Source: Elephas maximus indicus (taxonomy: Eukaryota; Chordata; Mammalia; Proboscidea; Elephantidae). From it: DNA of 64,000 nt. The position numbers and the translations under genes are program-made. Shown here in pieces: positions 12,771 through 24,150 of this stretch. Numbering within the stretch: position 1 is the first letter of the stretch; the number at the start of each line of letters is the position of its first letter. The notes under the pieces are model-generated. The model did no database searches. It worked only from the letters and a program-made list of their open reading frames with translations, and was not told the origin of the DNA. The DNA is taken from NCBI RefSeq assembly GCF_024166365.1, contig NC_064835.1, forward strand, positions 62,042,607 to 62,106,606, read 5' to 3'.

Positions 12771-14171
12771 TATCGTGTGAACCCATTCGTGCTTTAAGAG
12801 GGAAAAAAAAAAGCACCTGTGTGCTTGTCCGTGTGTAAATGTTCCTGCACACACAACCAACCTAATGGCTGTTACCGCTGGTGGATGGGACTTTTGACTT
12901 TCTATCTCCCTTGCTTTACTGTTTGAAAAATTTTTAAATCACGAACCAGAAGTAATTTTATATGAAAATAACCAATTCAAAAAGGGCAAGGGGAAATTCA
13001 ATAGGATGAGTGCATTAAGGACTCTCCGATTACGTCTTTCAATCTTAAAAGTTAACCAGCAAATGAAAACCCTCGTCGGTCTATAGGCCCCCGCGGTATA
13101 CATCCTCACACAGGTGACAGATGTGTTTGGAAAGAGGGTTTGTGCTGTAGGAGGCTCACAGAGCAGGCAGGCACTGCCTGCATACTCCGCGGCTCCCTCT
13201 ATGGAGTCTAGTCCATGACCATAAAAAGCTGTAAAAGAATCTACTGCCTGGTTTACTGTCTGTGCTCATTGTGAAAATATGTACTGATTTAATATGCTGA
13301 AGATCTGTCCTCTGTACTAGGGTCTGCAAAAGGCAAAGCATTCCTACAGTCGGGAAAACCACTGAGGGGGGAAATATGCCTGAGATCATGAAGATGCCTG
13401 AGCTGCTCCAGGAAAAAGAACAAACATGCCTTTTTAGATCCTGAACTAAAGTATCCACAAAAGGTCTAGAACAATGATTCTCAACTGCAGGGGAGGCAGA
13501 GGGCTGGTGAGGTAGGTGCCTACCCTTCTCTCTTCTCTCTCTTCAGTTACAGTAACTGCCAAAATGGGCCACTGTTACTGACAGGAATACGCCAAGTAAA
13601 ACGTGGTAGAAAACGGACTGAGCTAGAACTTTTTTGCAACTCTTGAGGCCTGTCAGTTCACAGAATCAGAATTAGGGTCTGAAAGAAAAATGAAGGTAGC
13701 TACATGTCTTGCTTCAGGTCAAGCCAATCAAACGAAGCCCCTAATTAAGCCCCAAATCCAACAAATTAATGAGTGTTAAATTTCCCTGCACTCAACTCTC
13801 CTCCAGGTCATACCGAATGGGACACTCAAAAGGGGACAGACTCCCCATACCAATCTTTGCTGTTTACACTGATATTATCACTGAAAATAACACCAAGCCA
13901 TATAAAAAATCAATTTATTCAATATACATGGACAGTTAATCCTACCCCTACCAGCCTTCTTAAGGAGTTTATTGCTACAATTATACTCACTATCTTTTCT
14001 GTGCCATCAGCCTCTCCTTCCTCACCAGGTCCTTCCCATCAGCACAAAAAATATCCTCTACAACCCCCAGTTTAAAATACATACACATACACATGATCCT
14101 TGTCTGCCTTCAACTTCTTTCTCATTTCTTTGCTTTCCTTCCTATCCAAACTTCTCCAAAGAGTTGTCTAT
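12771..14171. other. STAMBP intron, nothing recognised
   Basis: About 1.4 kb with no supported gene or repeat. A 100-residue frame on the plus strand (13,773-14,075) has no family resemblance and I do not call it. Confidence 0.4.
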
Positions 14172-14451
14172 ACCAGGGGTTGGCAAACTATAGCTGCTGG
14201 GCCAAATCCAGCTTGCTATCTATTTTGTAATAACGTTTTACTGGAACACAGCCACACCCATTCGTTTATGTATTGTCTATGGCTGCTTTCACGTTACAAA
14301 GTTGAGGTTAGCAGCTACAACAGAGACCAGTTGAGGTTAGCAGCTACAACTGTTTGCGTCACCCAGAGACTTCACTTGTTCTGTAAAGGTCCAGATAGTA
14401 AATATTTTTGGCACAATATTTACTATCTGGACCTTTACAGAACAAGTGAAG
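14172..14451 (+). mobile_element. hAT-type MITE, rearranged
   Basis: A non-autonomous DNA transposon begins 'ggggttggcaaactatagct' and continues through 'ctggaacacagccacaccca' to 'atttactatctggacctt'. The same family is at 26,964-27,165. Between the middle and the end it carries a 21-bp tandem duplication (14,301-14,321 and 14,330-14,350) and the left arm of a large palindrome (see findings). Confidence 0.75.
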
Positions 14452-14656
14452 TCTCTGGGTGGTGCAAACAGTTAAGTGTTTGATTACTAGCTGAAAGGTT
14501 GGCAATTGGAACCCACCCAGAGATGCCTTGGAAGACAGGCCTGGCGATTTGCTTCTGAAAGGTCAGAGCCTTAAAAACTCTATGAAGCAAGCTCTACTCT
14601 GCACACATGGTGTCACCATGAGTCAGAATTGACTTGATGGCAGTTAACAACAACAG
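14452..14656 (+). repeat. AfroSINE variant
   Basis: Head 'ctctgggtggtgcaaacagt', then 'ggaacccacccagagatgcc' and the tail 'gtcagaattgacttgatggc'. It is the same subfamily as the copy at 58,267-58,475 ('acccacccagagatccct'). Its head forms part of the right arm of the 14,348-14,473 palindrome. Confidence 0.82.
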
Positions 14657-14689
14657 AAAAAGTTTTCAACCTCTGGTCTATGCTCACCA

Positions 14690-16655
14690 CCTCCACTCTC
14701 TTACTGTCCATTGGCTTTTTCACCCACTCCAGTCTAGTGCCTCTAAGCTTTCTAGTGAAACTGCTTACCAAGATCATTAACGACATCATGTTACCAAATC
14801 TGAAGGCCACTCACTCTTCTGTCCTCACCCATCTGACACAGTTGGCTACTCTCCTTCTTCAAACACTGACCCCTTCTGGCTTCCATGACACACTCTCTCC
14901 TGGCTTTCCTCCTGCCTCTCAAACCTTCCTTCTAAACCTCCTTTGCTGGTTCTAAACAAGCTCAGGGCTCAATCCTGGGCTCCTTCTCTTCTCATTTTGC
15001 AGTCTCATTACAAAGGGTTCTTGATAATGACCCTTCTGACATCTGGTAAAGCCTATGGACCCCTACTCAAATAATTTTTAAGGTATAATATAAAATATAA
15101 AGGCTTATAAAAGAAACCAATTTTACTGAAATAGTTTTCAAAATATAAAAAAATCGTGATATTTTAATACATGTGCTTGTTTATTAATGAATTAAATAAC
15201 AGGATCTAGTCATGGGTCTAGCGTACTATAATTCTGAAATAGGGATAAGTGTAAATGCTATTTTGAGACATCAGCAACAACTATAATGCAATATGAAAAT
15301 ACCTTGATTTCTACAGTGACAAAGCCACAAATATTATTAACCCTACTGTGGTTTGAGGTCTACATTCAAAACTGAAGGAAATGCTAAATTTCAGTTGTTG
15401 ATAGGTGGTATGGAGTCAGCTCCAGTCCGTATCAGCCCTATGTATAACGGAATGAAACACTGCCCAGTCCTGCGCCATCCTCACAATGGTTGCTATGTTT
15501 GAGCCCTTTGTTGCAGCCAGTTAGAGGTTATTAAAAACAAGAAAAAACTTCCCTGTCTAAGTTTATAGACCCCCTGAATTCTATCAATGAACTTCTGTGG
15601 GGTCTCATACCCCAGATTAAGGACCTCTGCACTAGAAGGTCTCAGCCTTTCTCATGGCTTCAGAACCAGCTATATGTATTTATATTTCCAACCAAAGCCT
15701 CTCCTCTGAGCTCAGACTGACATCTCTCCTTGATATCCCCTACTACTTGACATCTCTACTTGGATCTCACAGGCATCTCAAACTTAAAATGTCAAAAAAC
15801 AAAACAAATCCCCTTATCACCCAACTCCTTTTTGACACCATTCTCCCCACCTCAGTAAACAGACTACCATACCATAAGTTGCTTAGACCACCGGAGGTCA
15901 CACTCCATACAGTCTACTTTCCCAAACCATCAGCAACTCCTGTGGACTCTCCCTCCAAAATACCAGCTCCCTTTGCTTCTTTTCATGCCACTACAGTACC
16001 TCAAGCCACCAGCATCTCTCCTGAACGGCTTCCAGAGTTTCCTGACCACTCTGCCTGCCTTCTGTCAACCGTTCGCCACACAGCAGGTCAATATGATACT
16101 TTAAAAATAAAAGTCAGGTTAGGTCACAACCTCACTTAAAACTTTTCAGTGGCTTGTTATTGCTCTCAAGATAAAATGCAAACTCCTTCCCATGGTCTAT
16201 AAGGTCCTGCAGGAGCCAGACCAGCTTGCCTCTCCAACCTCATCTGGAATCACTCCAAACACAATGATCTTTTGATTCCCGGAGCATACTAAGGTCTTTC
16301 CTACCTACGATCTTCTGAACACACGAAGTCATGTATGTTCTAAATGTTCTGACCCATGTTCTTGGACCTACTGTATCATATCTTTCAAGCCTCAGCTTAA
16401 ATCTTCCATTCTCGGACAGACCGTTCCCTGACTACGAAGTTATTTAATTAGATATCCCTGCTTATTCTCTGGCACAGCACCCTCTTTGTTCATAACATTT
16501 TCCTTATTTTGTAACTATATATCTATATATTTACTTGCTTACCCTGTTTATTGTCTTCTTCAACAACTAAAAGGGCAACGGTCATGTCCATTATACTCAC
16601 CACTGTGTATCGGTGCCAAGTAGACAGTAGGTATACTCACTATATATCTGTTGAA
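14690..16655 (+). repeat. L2 LINE relic with reverse-transcriptase C-terminus, interrupted
   Basis: Two colinear L2 pieces. 14,690-15,010 encodes decayed pieces such as KIINDIML and SGFHDTLSPGF. 15,650-16,655 encodes SEPAICIYISNQSLSSELRL and HRHLKLKMSKNKTNPLI, then the 3' UTR. These resemble the L2 reverse transcriptase around and after the catalytic YADD segment, which is itself lost. Unrelated AT-rich sequence and an RTE fragment separate the two pieces. Confidence 0.75.
15395..15525 (-). repeat. RTE LINE 3' fragment
   Basis: Text 'gaatgaaacactgcccagtc' and 'atcctcacaatggttgctat' matches the 3' end of the RTE copy at 32,243-33,218. It is inserted within the L2 relic. Confidence 0.75.
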
Positions 16656-17186
16656 TGCATATGGTCCTTGCCCCCAAGGCACTTTCTTTGTGGGGCAATA
16701 GGACCCAGAAGGCCCTTTGGAAAACACCTGTTTCAATTAGTCCATGCTTTTACTCAACCTCCTCAATTAGGGATTCCCCAAAGGAACTGTGCCTCTGGGT
16801 CTTATTCTGGGAAGAACTATCTTCTAAATTACTAGATACACAAGCGTAGTATTTCTACCAGCAGTAGAATATATGAGAGGGACAGCAGCCAAAGAAACTT
16901 CTCAGGAAAATAAACATTGTGCTCATTGTGCCTTAGAACGAAAAGCTCATACCAGCAATGAGAGGCAAAACGTAATCACAATTCTATGAAAATTTATCAA
17001 CATTGAGGCCACATGACAGGGCACGATAGCACTGACAGACTATAAGGTCTCTGAGCAGACAAGCAATACTTCAAAGTTGAAAACAAGCCAAAATAAATAA
17101 AACCAACCAGTAGTCTCTCTTCTCTACTCTTAAAACTATAATATGAATTCTACACAGTCCACTTTTGTACCAACTTTTCTTTAGAG
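16656..17186. other. STAMBP intron, nothing recognised
   Basis: No gene or confident repeat. The short frames here are unlike any family I know. Confidence 0.4.
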
Positions 17187-17402
17187 CAGTGGTTCTCAAC
17201 CAGCAGTCATTTTGCCCCTGAGAGGACATTAGGTAATGTCTGGAGATATTTTTGGTCATCACACTGGGCAAAGACGTACTACCAGCATCTAGCGGATAGA
17301 GACCAAAGATGTTCCTAAATGTCTTATAATGATCGTGACAGGTCCCGTAACAGAGAATTATCTAGTCCAAATGTCAACTGTGGCAAGGTTGAGAAACACT
17401 GC
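17187..17402 (+). mobile_element. MER5A DNA-transposon remnant
   Basis: The terminal text 'cagtggttctcaacc' and 'aaggttgagaaacactg' are imperfect inverted termini. The interior 'aatgtctggagatatttttg' is typical of MER5A (hAT-Charlie). Confidence 0.85.
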
Positions 17403-17439
17403 CTTAGGTTAGTACGTGAGCAAAAACGGCATACAATAT

Positions 17440-17750
17440 CACTGATATACATATAATATCTCTGGAAGGACATGGAGACAGGAACTGAGGGCTTGGGGGA
17501 GGACAGAGTGGTAGGGAGACTTTTTAAAACTGTATATATATACCCTTTTATGCCTTCTGAATTCCGCCCTGTATGTATGTTACCTACTCAAAAAGCAATA
17601 ATATGAGATGATGAAAATGTTCTGGAAAGAGAAAGTGGCAATGGTCATACAACAATGTGATGTACTTAATGCCACTGAATTGTACACTTAACAATTCTTA
17701 AGATGGCCAATTTTCTCTTATGTATATTTTACCAAGACTTAAAAAAAAAT
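17440..17750 (+). repeat. L1M LINE 3' end
   Basis: Text 'gatgaaaatgttctggaaag' and 'gccactgaattgtacactta' is the familiar old L1M 3' end, also seen at 35,775-36,010 and 37,603-37,775. Confidence 0.65.
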
Positions 17751-17879
17751 TATGCGTAAATGACAGTAATAAAAAATAACCAAAAAGAAGTCAATGTGAC
17801 TTATGACTATGATCTCAGAGACTACCTTTCATTCTCAGAACACTACCAAAAGGAAAACAAGAGATTAGGACGTATGTTG

Positions 17880-18075
17880 GAAAATGAATCCTGAACCAGG
17901 AGTTGGAAAACCTGGGTTTTATCACTCCAAACTGTGGAACACAAGCATATCACTAAACCTCTGTGAGCTGTTTACCCACATGCTCAACGGGAGGCATAGG
18001 AAACTGTGAAGCTCAAGTGAAATAATGCAGGTAAAATACTCTATAAACTATTAAGAACCATACAAATACATTAAA
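17880..18075 (+). repeat. MIR SINE, diverged
   Basis: Text resembling the MIR core ('caggagttggaaaacctggg', 'cactaaacctctgtgagc') in the right order. Confidence 0.55.
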
Positions 18076-19024
<949 letters not shown>

Positions 19025-19384
19025 CTAAGGCAGAAAAGAGAAAACAGATGGCATCAACACCATGATCTCCATCATCCCAGCATACCCTAGCATACAGCAT
19101 GTTAAACCTCTACCTGAATGAGAAAACCAGAAACAAATATCACATGCCGTGGTTCATATCCAAAAGGTCTCTTTCCTACAAAAAGTCTGAGAGACTCTCA
19201 AGGAAGCTCAAATCACAATGATAAAAGCACTGGCAAACTCAAAAACCCACAACTGGTGTGGCATAATTAGGTGGTACAGGAGTATAACTGTAATGGGCCA
19301 CGGGGGGTTCAGTTCTACCCTTCCTGTTAAGTATTCTCTATCATTAGGTGTCCCTGCCTGCCGTGAGCACCAAAAGCAAAGAAA

Positions 19385-19507
19385 CCAAAAAAACAAAAAC
19401 CCAGTGCCATCGAGTCAATTCCATCTCATAGCGACCCTTTAGGACAGAGTAGAATTGCCCCATGGAGTTTCCAAGGAGCACCTGGCGGATTTGAACTGCA
19501 AAGGGGT
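19385..19507 (-). repeat. AfroSINE, 5'-truncated
   Basis: The plus strand shows 'cagtgccatcgagtcaattc', 'ggacagagtagaattgcccc' and 'aaggagcacctggcggattt'. The head is missing and poly(T) follows. Confidence 0.85.
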
Positions 19508-20316
19508 AGTATCTGTTTTTTTTTTTTTTTTTTTTTGTCGTTATTTTTTCATTATTTCTGCTTCCAGCTACTCACATCCATCCACCCCAGGACCTGGCAG
19601 AGTAGTGAATGAACTTTCATTCAAGATTGTTTGACTATTGTTACTTTATTTCAGAGTAACTGAAATTTTTCTGTGGTGTACTTTTTCAAACTTGAGCATA
19701 AGGTAGGTTACGGGAACTGGTCTGGGATTGAATGTTCATAACCATAACTCTTGCTCACTAAACACTATCATGGCAAGGAATTCATAACCTGAAAACAGTA
19801 ATTTACCCAAATCTATCTGCAAAGACTAAGCCGTCTTTGAATAACAAAAGTGTACAAAGATAAATGAGAATGTAAAAAAAAAAAAAAAGCCTGAGAATTT
19901 TCCCTGGGCCCCAAACTCCAAATAACTTTGTAATCTTTCCAGATATTGTTGCTGACAGAATCAGACTTCAACTTCCGATCAGATATCATCACTCTTCATC
20001 ATCTCCAAAAGCAATCTGGATATTTGATACACACCCAATTACAGAACACCCTAACCAGCATGCTCTTGAATATATAAGCTATAGCAGAATCGACCTTGGA
20101 CTTCAAGGCCCTGTTTTGTCTTCCTACACCTTACTCCTCCCCAGCAGAGATCTTTTGCTTCAGCCAGAATTCCAGCCTGCCCAGGAATCCTTACATTTCA
20201 TTATCATCTGCCTATCCACTGTTTCTACCATCCCCTCCCTCAGAGATAGTCTTCTTTTGGCCAATTCTATCTCCAGGTTTCTTCCATATTCGGGTCACCC
20301 TTCCTTCACAAAGCCT

Positions 20317-20334
20317 CCCCCCCCCCCCCCCCCC
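20317..20334. repeat. Homopolymer run of 18 C
   Basis: Counted directly. It is G18 on the STAMBP transcript strand, inside intron 1 about 630 bases downstream of the first exon donor. Confidence 0.9.
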
Positions 20335-20964
20335 GCCCCAAACACTCTCATTAACAGTACAAAAGCCGTGGTGGCTACTAGGGATGCAGAGACAGTCCCT
20401 CTCCCACACAGCTTCCTCAGGGGCTCAGGGGGCCCAAGCTGGTCTGAAACCTCCCCAAGTTGCCTAATTAGTAAACCGACCCCGAGCCCATTAAAGCTGA
20501 AGCAGAGGATCCTTGTCGCACCTCAGTGCCTCTTGGGAGGGGATCTTGCGGGTCAAGAACGGAACTCCCTCTCAGGGCCAGCAGGTGGTCCGGGTTACCA
20601 CAGGGTTGAGCAACACTCGGAAAAGACGCAAAGGCCGCAGAGAGAGGTGGCATAAGAAACTGTGGGAGAAAAACCAGGAGGCTAAAGGAAGTAGCAGGAA
20701 TAAGCGGGGTGGGGGGGGCCGTACACACTGGAGGAGAACCTATCGACAACGGCTTGAGGCGCCTTTCTTAAAGGCACTCAAGCCCAGAATGCCAACCCGG
20801 GGCAAAATCATTCGAGGTTTTCGGGTCTTTCGAGTGCGGTAGACCGGGAAGTGCTGGGCCTGGCTGGTCAGGCGCCAGCCCACGGGGATAGGGGCGATCA
20901 GGGGCCTCGCATGCGACGGCCCGGGCAAGGGGCGCGGGGAGACGGCTGCAGGCCCCACACTCAC

Positions 20965-21060
20965 GGCGGCCACTTCCCTTCAGAGTTCGACCACGCTCAG
21001 CGCCCGGGCCTCAACAAACACCCAGAACCCTTCCCCACCTTTCCCCTCGGACGGCACTCG
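20965..21060 (-). other. STAMBP: STAMBP untranslated exon 1 (right end approximate)
   Basis: On the minus strand a good donor (gtgagtg) follows 'aagtggccgcc' at 20,965. It lies in a CpG-rich segment just downstream of an ETS-CRE-ETS cluster. The donor is clear; the transcription start is inferred from the motif positions. Confidence 0.7.
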
Positions 21061-21090
21061 GAGCTTCCGGGAACGTCATTTCCGGCGCCC
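21061..21090 (-). promoter_or_regulatory. STAMBP: STAMBP core promoter, ETS-CRE-ETS cluster
   Basis: Read on the minus strand: an ETS-like site (ccggaaa, 21,079-21,085), a CRE half-like tgacgt (21,073-21,078), and a second ETS site (ccggaag, 21,064-21,070), all within 22 bp in a TATA-less CpG island (about 20,850-21,120). This is the usual layout of a housekeeping promoter and fits STAMBP. Confidence 0.65.
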
Positions 21091-21099
21091 GTCCCGCCC

Positions 21100-21374
21100 A
21101 TTCCCGTTCGACAGTCAAATTACACTCCCAGGACCTAAGGACTAGGGGTGGGAAGTTGGTGGGCGGAGCTAAAATGTGAGGAAAAGGAGACCAATGAGGA
21201 GAGAGCTCAATGGCGGCCATGTTACTAAAGGAAAGTGAACAGGGAACCCATGGCCAAGCCAGCTTTTTTCTGTTTTTCACACCTTCGGAAAGGACTTCCT
21301 GCCAGATTGCCGGTCCTTCACTCACACAAATTCCACATTCAAGAAGGGATTGCTCATCCCAGTATAACTGCTTG
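21100..21374. other. Upstream flank of STAMBP
   Basis: CpG content falls off here. No gene; the 60-104 residue frames on both strands overlap each other and match nothing. Confidence 0.4.
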
Positions 21375-21512
21375 CAGAGAAGAACTGCTCCATAGGGTTT
21401 TCAAAGATATGACCTTTCAGAAGCGGGTCGTCAGGAATGTCTTGGAACTGCCAACCTTTCTCCTAGTAGGAGAGCGCTTATCCATTTGTGCCACCCTGGG
21501 AACCGGTACAAC
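21375..21512 (-). repeat. AfroSINE, old
   Basis: Text 'gaactgctccatagggtttt', 'aactgccaacctttctccta' and 'tttgtgccaccctggga' follows the SINE in reverse. Confidence 0.65.
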
Positions 21513-22009
21513 TGCAGACCCGGCAAAATTCATCAGGGTTTCTAAATAGGAGGAGAGGAAAACCGAGTTTCTTTAGCTCGTTTGTGTTACTTTCTATACA
21601 AAAGTGGCAGCCCCAAGTACTAGGCAAATAATAATAGTAACTGTTTTTGACTGTCAGGACACCAATAAAATGTATCCAAAATCGGAATTTATAAGGGTCA
21701 CTGTGCAAAGCCATGCAAACACAAATACCGGTAAGATACAATTCCTGTCCATGAGGCCGGGACAGGGTGGTTATACACAGCAAATGGAGACAGAGTAGCG
21801 TATTCTGGATACGGGTATGTGTATGTACATAAAAGTGGCTTCTTTCCAAAAAGGTCTTGCAAGGCTGGTAGACGGTCTGTCTCTTAGAAGAAATTTTATG
21901 TCACCATTCTGGTTTTATTTAAGAGTTCATGATTTGATTCAAAGTTTAACTCACCATACAACTATTACCAAGTTATTTTTGGGAAACTTCCTGTTAGTTT
22001 GTTAGTGTA
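21513..22009. other. Intergenic, nothing recognised
   Basis: No gene or repeat supported. Confidence 0.4.
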
Positions 22010-22150
22010 ATGATGTAACCTATCCTTCAAGGTCTAGCTTAAGACCCTAGCTCAAGTGTGAGCTCCTTCACCAAGCCGGTGTCCAGAGCTTTCATTTCTC
22101 TCAACTCCTGTTGTGTATATTTCTCTTGGACTTCCCTGAAGTGAAATCAG
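22010..22150 (+). repeat. L2 LINE fragment
   Basis: Text 'ccttcaaggtctagcttaag' and 'gtgagctccttcaccaagcc' matches the L2 3' region. Confidence 0.55.
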
Positions 22151-22479
22151 ACTTTTGTGTGGTTGTTGGCTTTCAGACTTATGGCTGAAAGTACTTATCG
22201 GGTCTTCCCTTTGCTCTCCCACCCCAAGCATAAATGTGTATGCTAGTGCTAGGGTCTACTATCAACACTCGTGGATCCTCTACAAAGAGCTCTGGAATGA
22301 CAGCCATACAGGGTACTGTACTGTGACTTCAAAACTCTTACGTCTCATTGACTCTTTCCTTCAGAATGTAAACACGAGTGGATTGGACTTAAGGAAACTG
22401 ATGCACTGGAGATATTAGACCTGGAGAAGGCATACCTAGAGAAGGACAGGTGGGGCTCTGGCAGTAGCCAAGGCAGGAG

Positions 22480-22600
22480 AAAATCCAATCCATTCAAAAA
22501 CTCACTCACTCAGTAAATATCAGTTGAGCATCTACTATATACCAGGTTCTGTTTTAGGTGTTGGGGATACACCATTAACAAATCCAGCAGATGGAAACTG
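22480..22600 (-). repeat. L2 LINE 3' fragment
   Basis: Text 'agcatctactatataccagg' and 'ggtgttggggatacaccatt' is the reverse complement of the L2 3' end. Confidence 0.7.
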
Positions 22601-22809
22601 TTATTCTGCACGTTCAGGTAGAAGCAGAGCTGGTGGGGTGGGGAGCAGGGGTATCTGCTCCAATTAAGCACAGTCTCCAAAAGTGGCTCTTCTTTGTAAT
22701 GTTTAAGATAACAATTAAACAGGGTTTACAGACAAATGTTAAGATGTTAAGACCATGCTGAAAAGACTTTAAGAATCTATGACTGAGAAGCACATGTAAT
22801 CACAAACAC

Positions 22810-22969
22810 CCCTAAACACGTTGCTGTCGAGTCGATTCCTACTCATAGCGACCTTGTAGGACAGAGTAGAACTGCCCCATAGAGCTTCCAAGGAGTGCCT
22901 GGTGGATTTGAATTGCCCACTTCTTGGTTAGCAGCAACAGCTCTTAACCACTATGCCGCCAGGGTTTCC
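22810..22969 (-). repeat. AfroSINE with target-site duplication
   Basis: A complete SINE flanked by the direct repeat 'atcacaaacac' (22,799-22,809 and 22,970-22,980). Tail 'gttgctgtcgagtcgattcc', head 'gccgccagggtttcc'. Confidence 0.92.
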
Positions 22970-23099
22970 ATCACAAACACAGTGACCCCCATAACTACAC
23001 ACAGGCTGTCCCTGATGTTAGAAAGATGTCATCTGCTGACAGTTCCCAAGTTAATGGCTAAAGATGTTATGGAAAGCAGGATCCAGTCCCTCTTCACCA

Positions 23100-23282
23100 A
23101 GACCAAACCTGTTGCGTCAATTCCGACGCATAGCCACCCTGTAGAAAACAGTACCACGCCCTATAGGGTTTCCAAGGCTGTAATCTTTACGGGAGCAGAC
23201 TGCCACAACTTTCCCTCATGGAGCAGTTGGTGGGTTCCATTTAGTAGCCCAACGTTTAGTCACTGCACCACCAGGGCTCCTT
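23100..23282 (-). repeat. AfroSINE
   Basis: Tail 'ccaaacctgttgcgtcaatt', middle 'ccctatagggtttccaaggc', head 'caccaccagggctcc'. Confidence 0.85.
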
Positions 23283-23441
23283 TCAGCCCCTTTAGGGAAG
23301 GAATTTGTAAGAGTTAAGCAGAGTTTTTGGCCTCTGGGGCAAGTGGTCAGCAGTCTTGGCTTTTTCTTTTTTTATTTTTTGAGTATTTATTTCCTTTTTA
23401 AAATAAATATTATTTGTTTAACTGTAAGAATCTTAGTTTCT

Positions 23442-23734
23442 AAAGGGTCATACCAGCCCAGGGGCAAGGACTAGAAGGCAGGAGGGGACAGGAAACCTGG
23501 CTCAAGAAGGGGAGAGTGTTGACATGTTGTGGGGTTGGTAACCAGTGTCACAAAAACAATATGTGTACTAACTTTAATGAGAAGCTAGTTTGTTCTTTAA
23601 CCTTCACCTAAAGTAAAATAATAAAAAAAGAAAGAAATCTGCACCTTACCTCAAATGTTTTCTTCCCCCGAGTCTCACACTACCCCTCATGCCCTAGTAT
23701 TCATGGGGTCTATCTTCAAGTATTAAAAAAAAAG
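23442..23734 (+). mobile_element. L1 3' UTR insertion with apparent 3' transduction
   Basis: A short L1 3' end (23,442 to about 23,635) ends in an A-rich run with g interruptions. About 85 bp of non-L1 sequence follows and then a second run of nine A (23,725-23,733). The whole unit is bracketed by the direct repeat 'tcttagtttct' (23,431-23,441 and 23,735-23,745). It lies at the edge of an MLT1-like LTR. Confidence 0.75.
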
Positions 23735-23745
23735 TCTTAGTTTCT

Positions 23746-24150
23746 TGATGCTTCATAAATACCACAAGTGGGTGGCATTAAAGAAGAGAAATTTATTTTC
23801 TCATAGTTCAGAAGTTTGAATTCAGGGCACTGGCTATGGGGAAATCTCTCTCTTTCTCTGTCCAGTCTGGGGGAAGATCTTTGCCTCTTTCAGCTTCTAT
23901 TCCTTGGTTCTTTGGCGATGATCCAGGTGGCATCTATCTTTTCCTGTTTGTGCTTGCTTATTTCTGTGCCTAATCTGCTCTTTTTATAGATCTCAAAAGT
24001 GATTAGGCTTAAAACACACCCTACACTCACACGGCATCATTAACAATAACATAACAAAGAAAATCCTATTCCCAAATGGAATTATATCCACAGGTATAGG
24101 AGTTAGAATCCCAACTCATATTTTGAGGCGATATATTCAATCCACAATGG
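23746..24150 (-). mobile_element. MLT1-like LTR (ERVL-MaLR), reverse orientation
   Basis: Text 'gagaaatttattttctcata' near its left end and 'cctattcccaaatggaatta' near its right end are the reverse complement of the MLT1 type LTR (poly(A) region and middle). A TATA-like 'tataaa' reads on the minus strand near 23,980. Confidence 0.65.

Larger units (their letters stand above)
19025..20964 (-). other. STAMBP: STAMBP intron 1
   Basis: Intron between the untranslated first exon and the start-codon exon. It holds an AfroSINE at 19,385-19,507, a T run at 19,515-19,536, an A run near 19,875-19,888, and a run of 18 C at 20,317-20,334 (G on the transcript). Frames of 100-180 residues at 20,096-20,842 are CpG/GC composition artefacts. 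Confidence 0.7.

Noticed and set aside
20096-20842. Overlapping 109-179 residue frames near the STAMBP CpG island
   Set aside because: They overlap in several frames and both strands, are Pro/Ser/Arg-rich because of base composition, and match no family. They lie in STAMBP intron 1.
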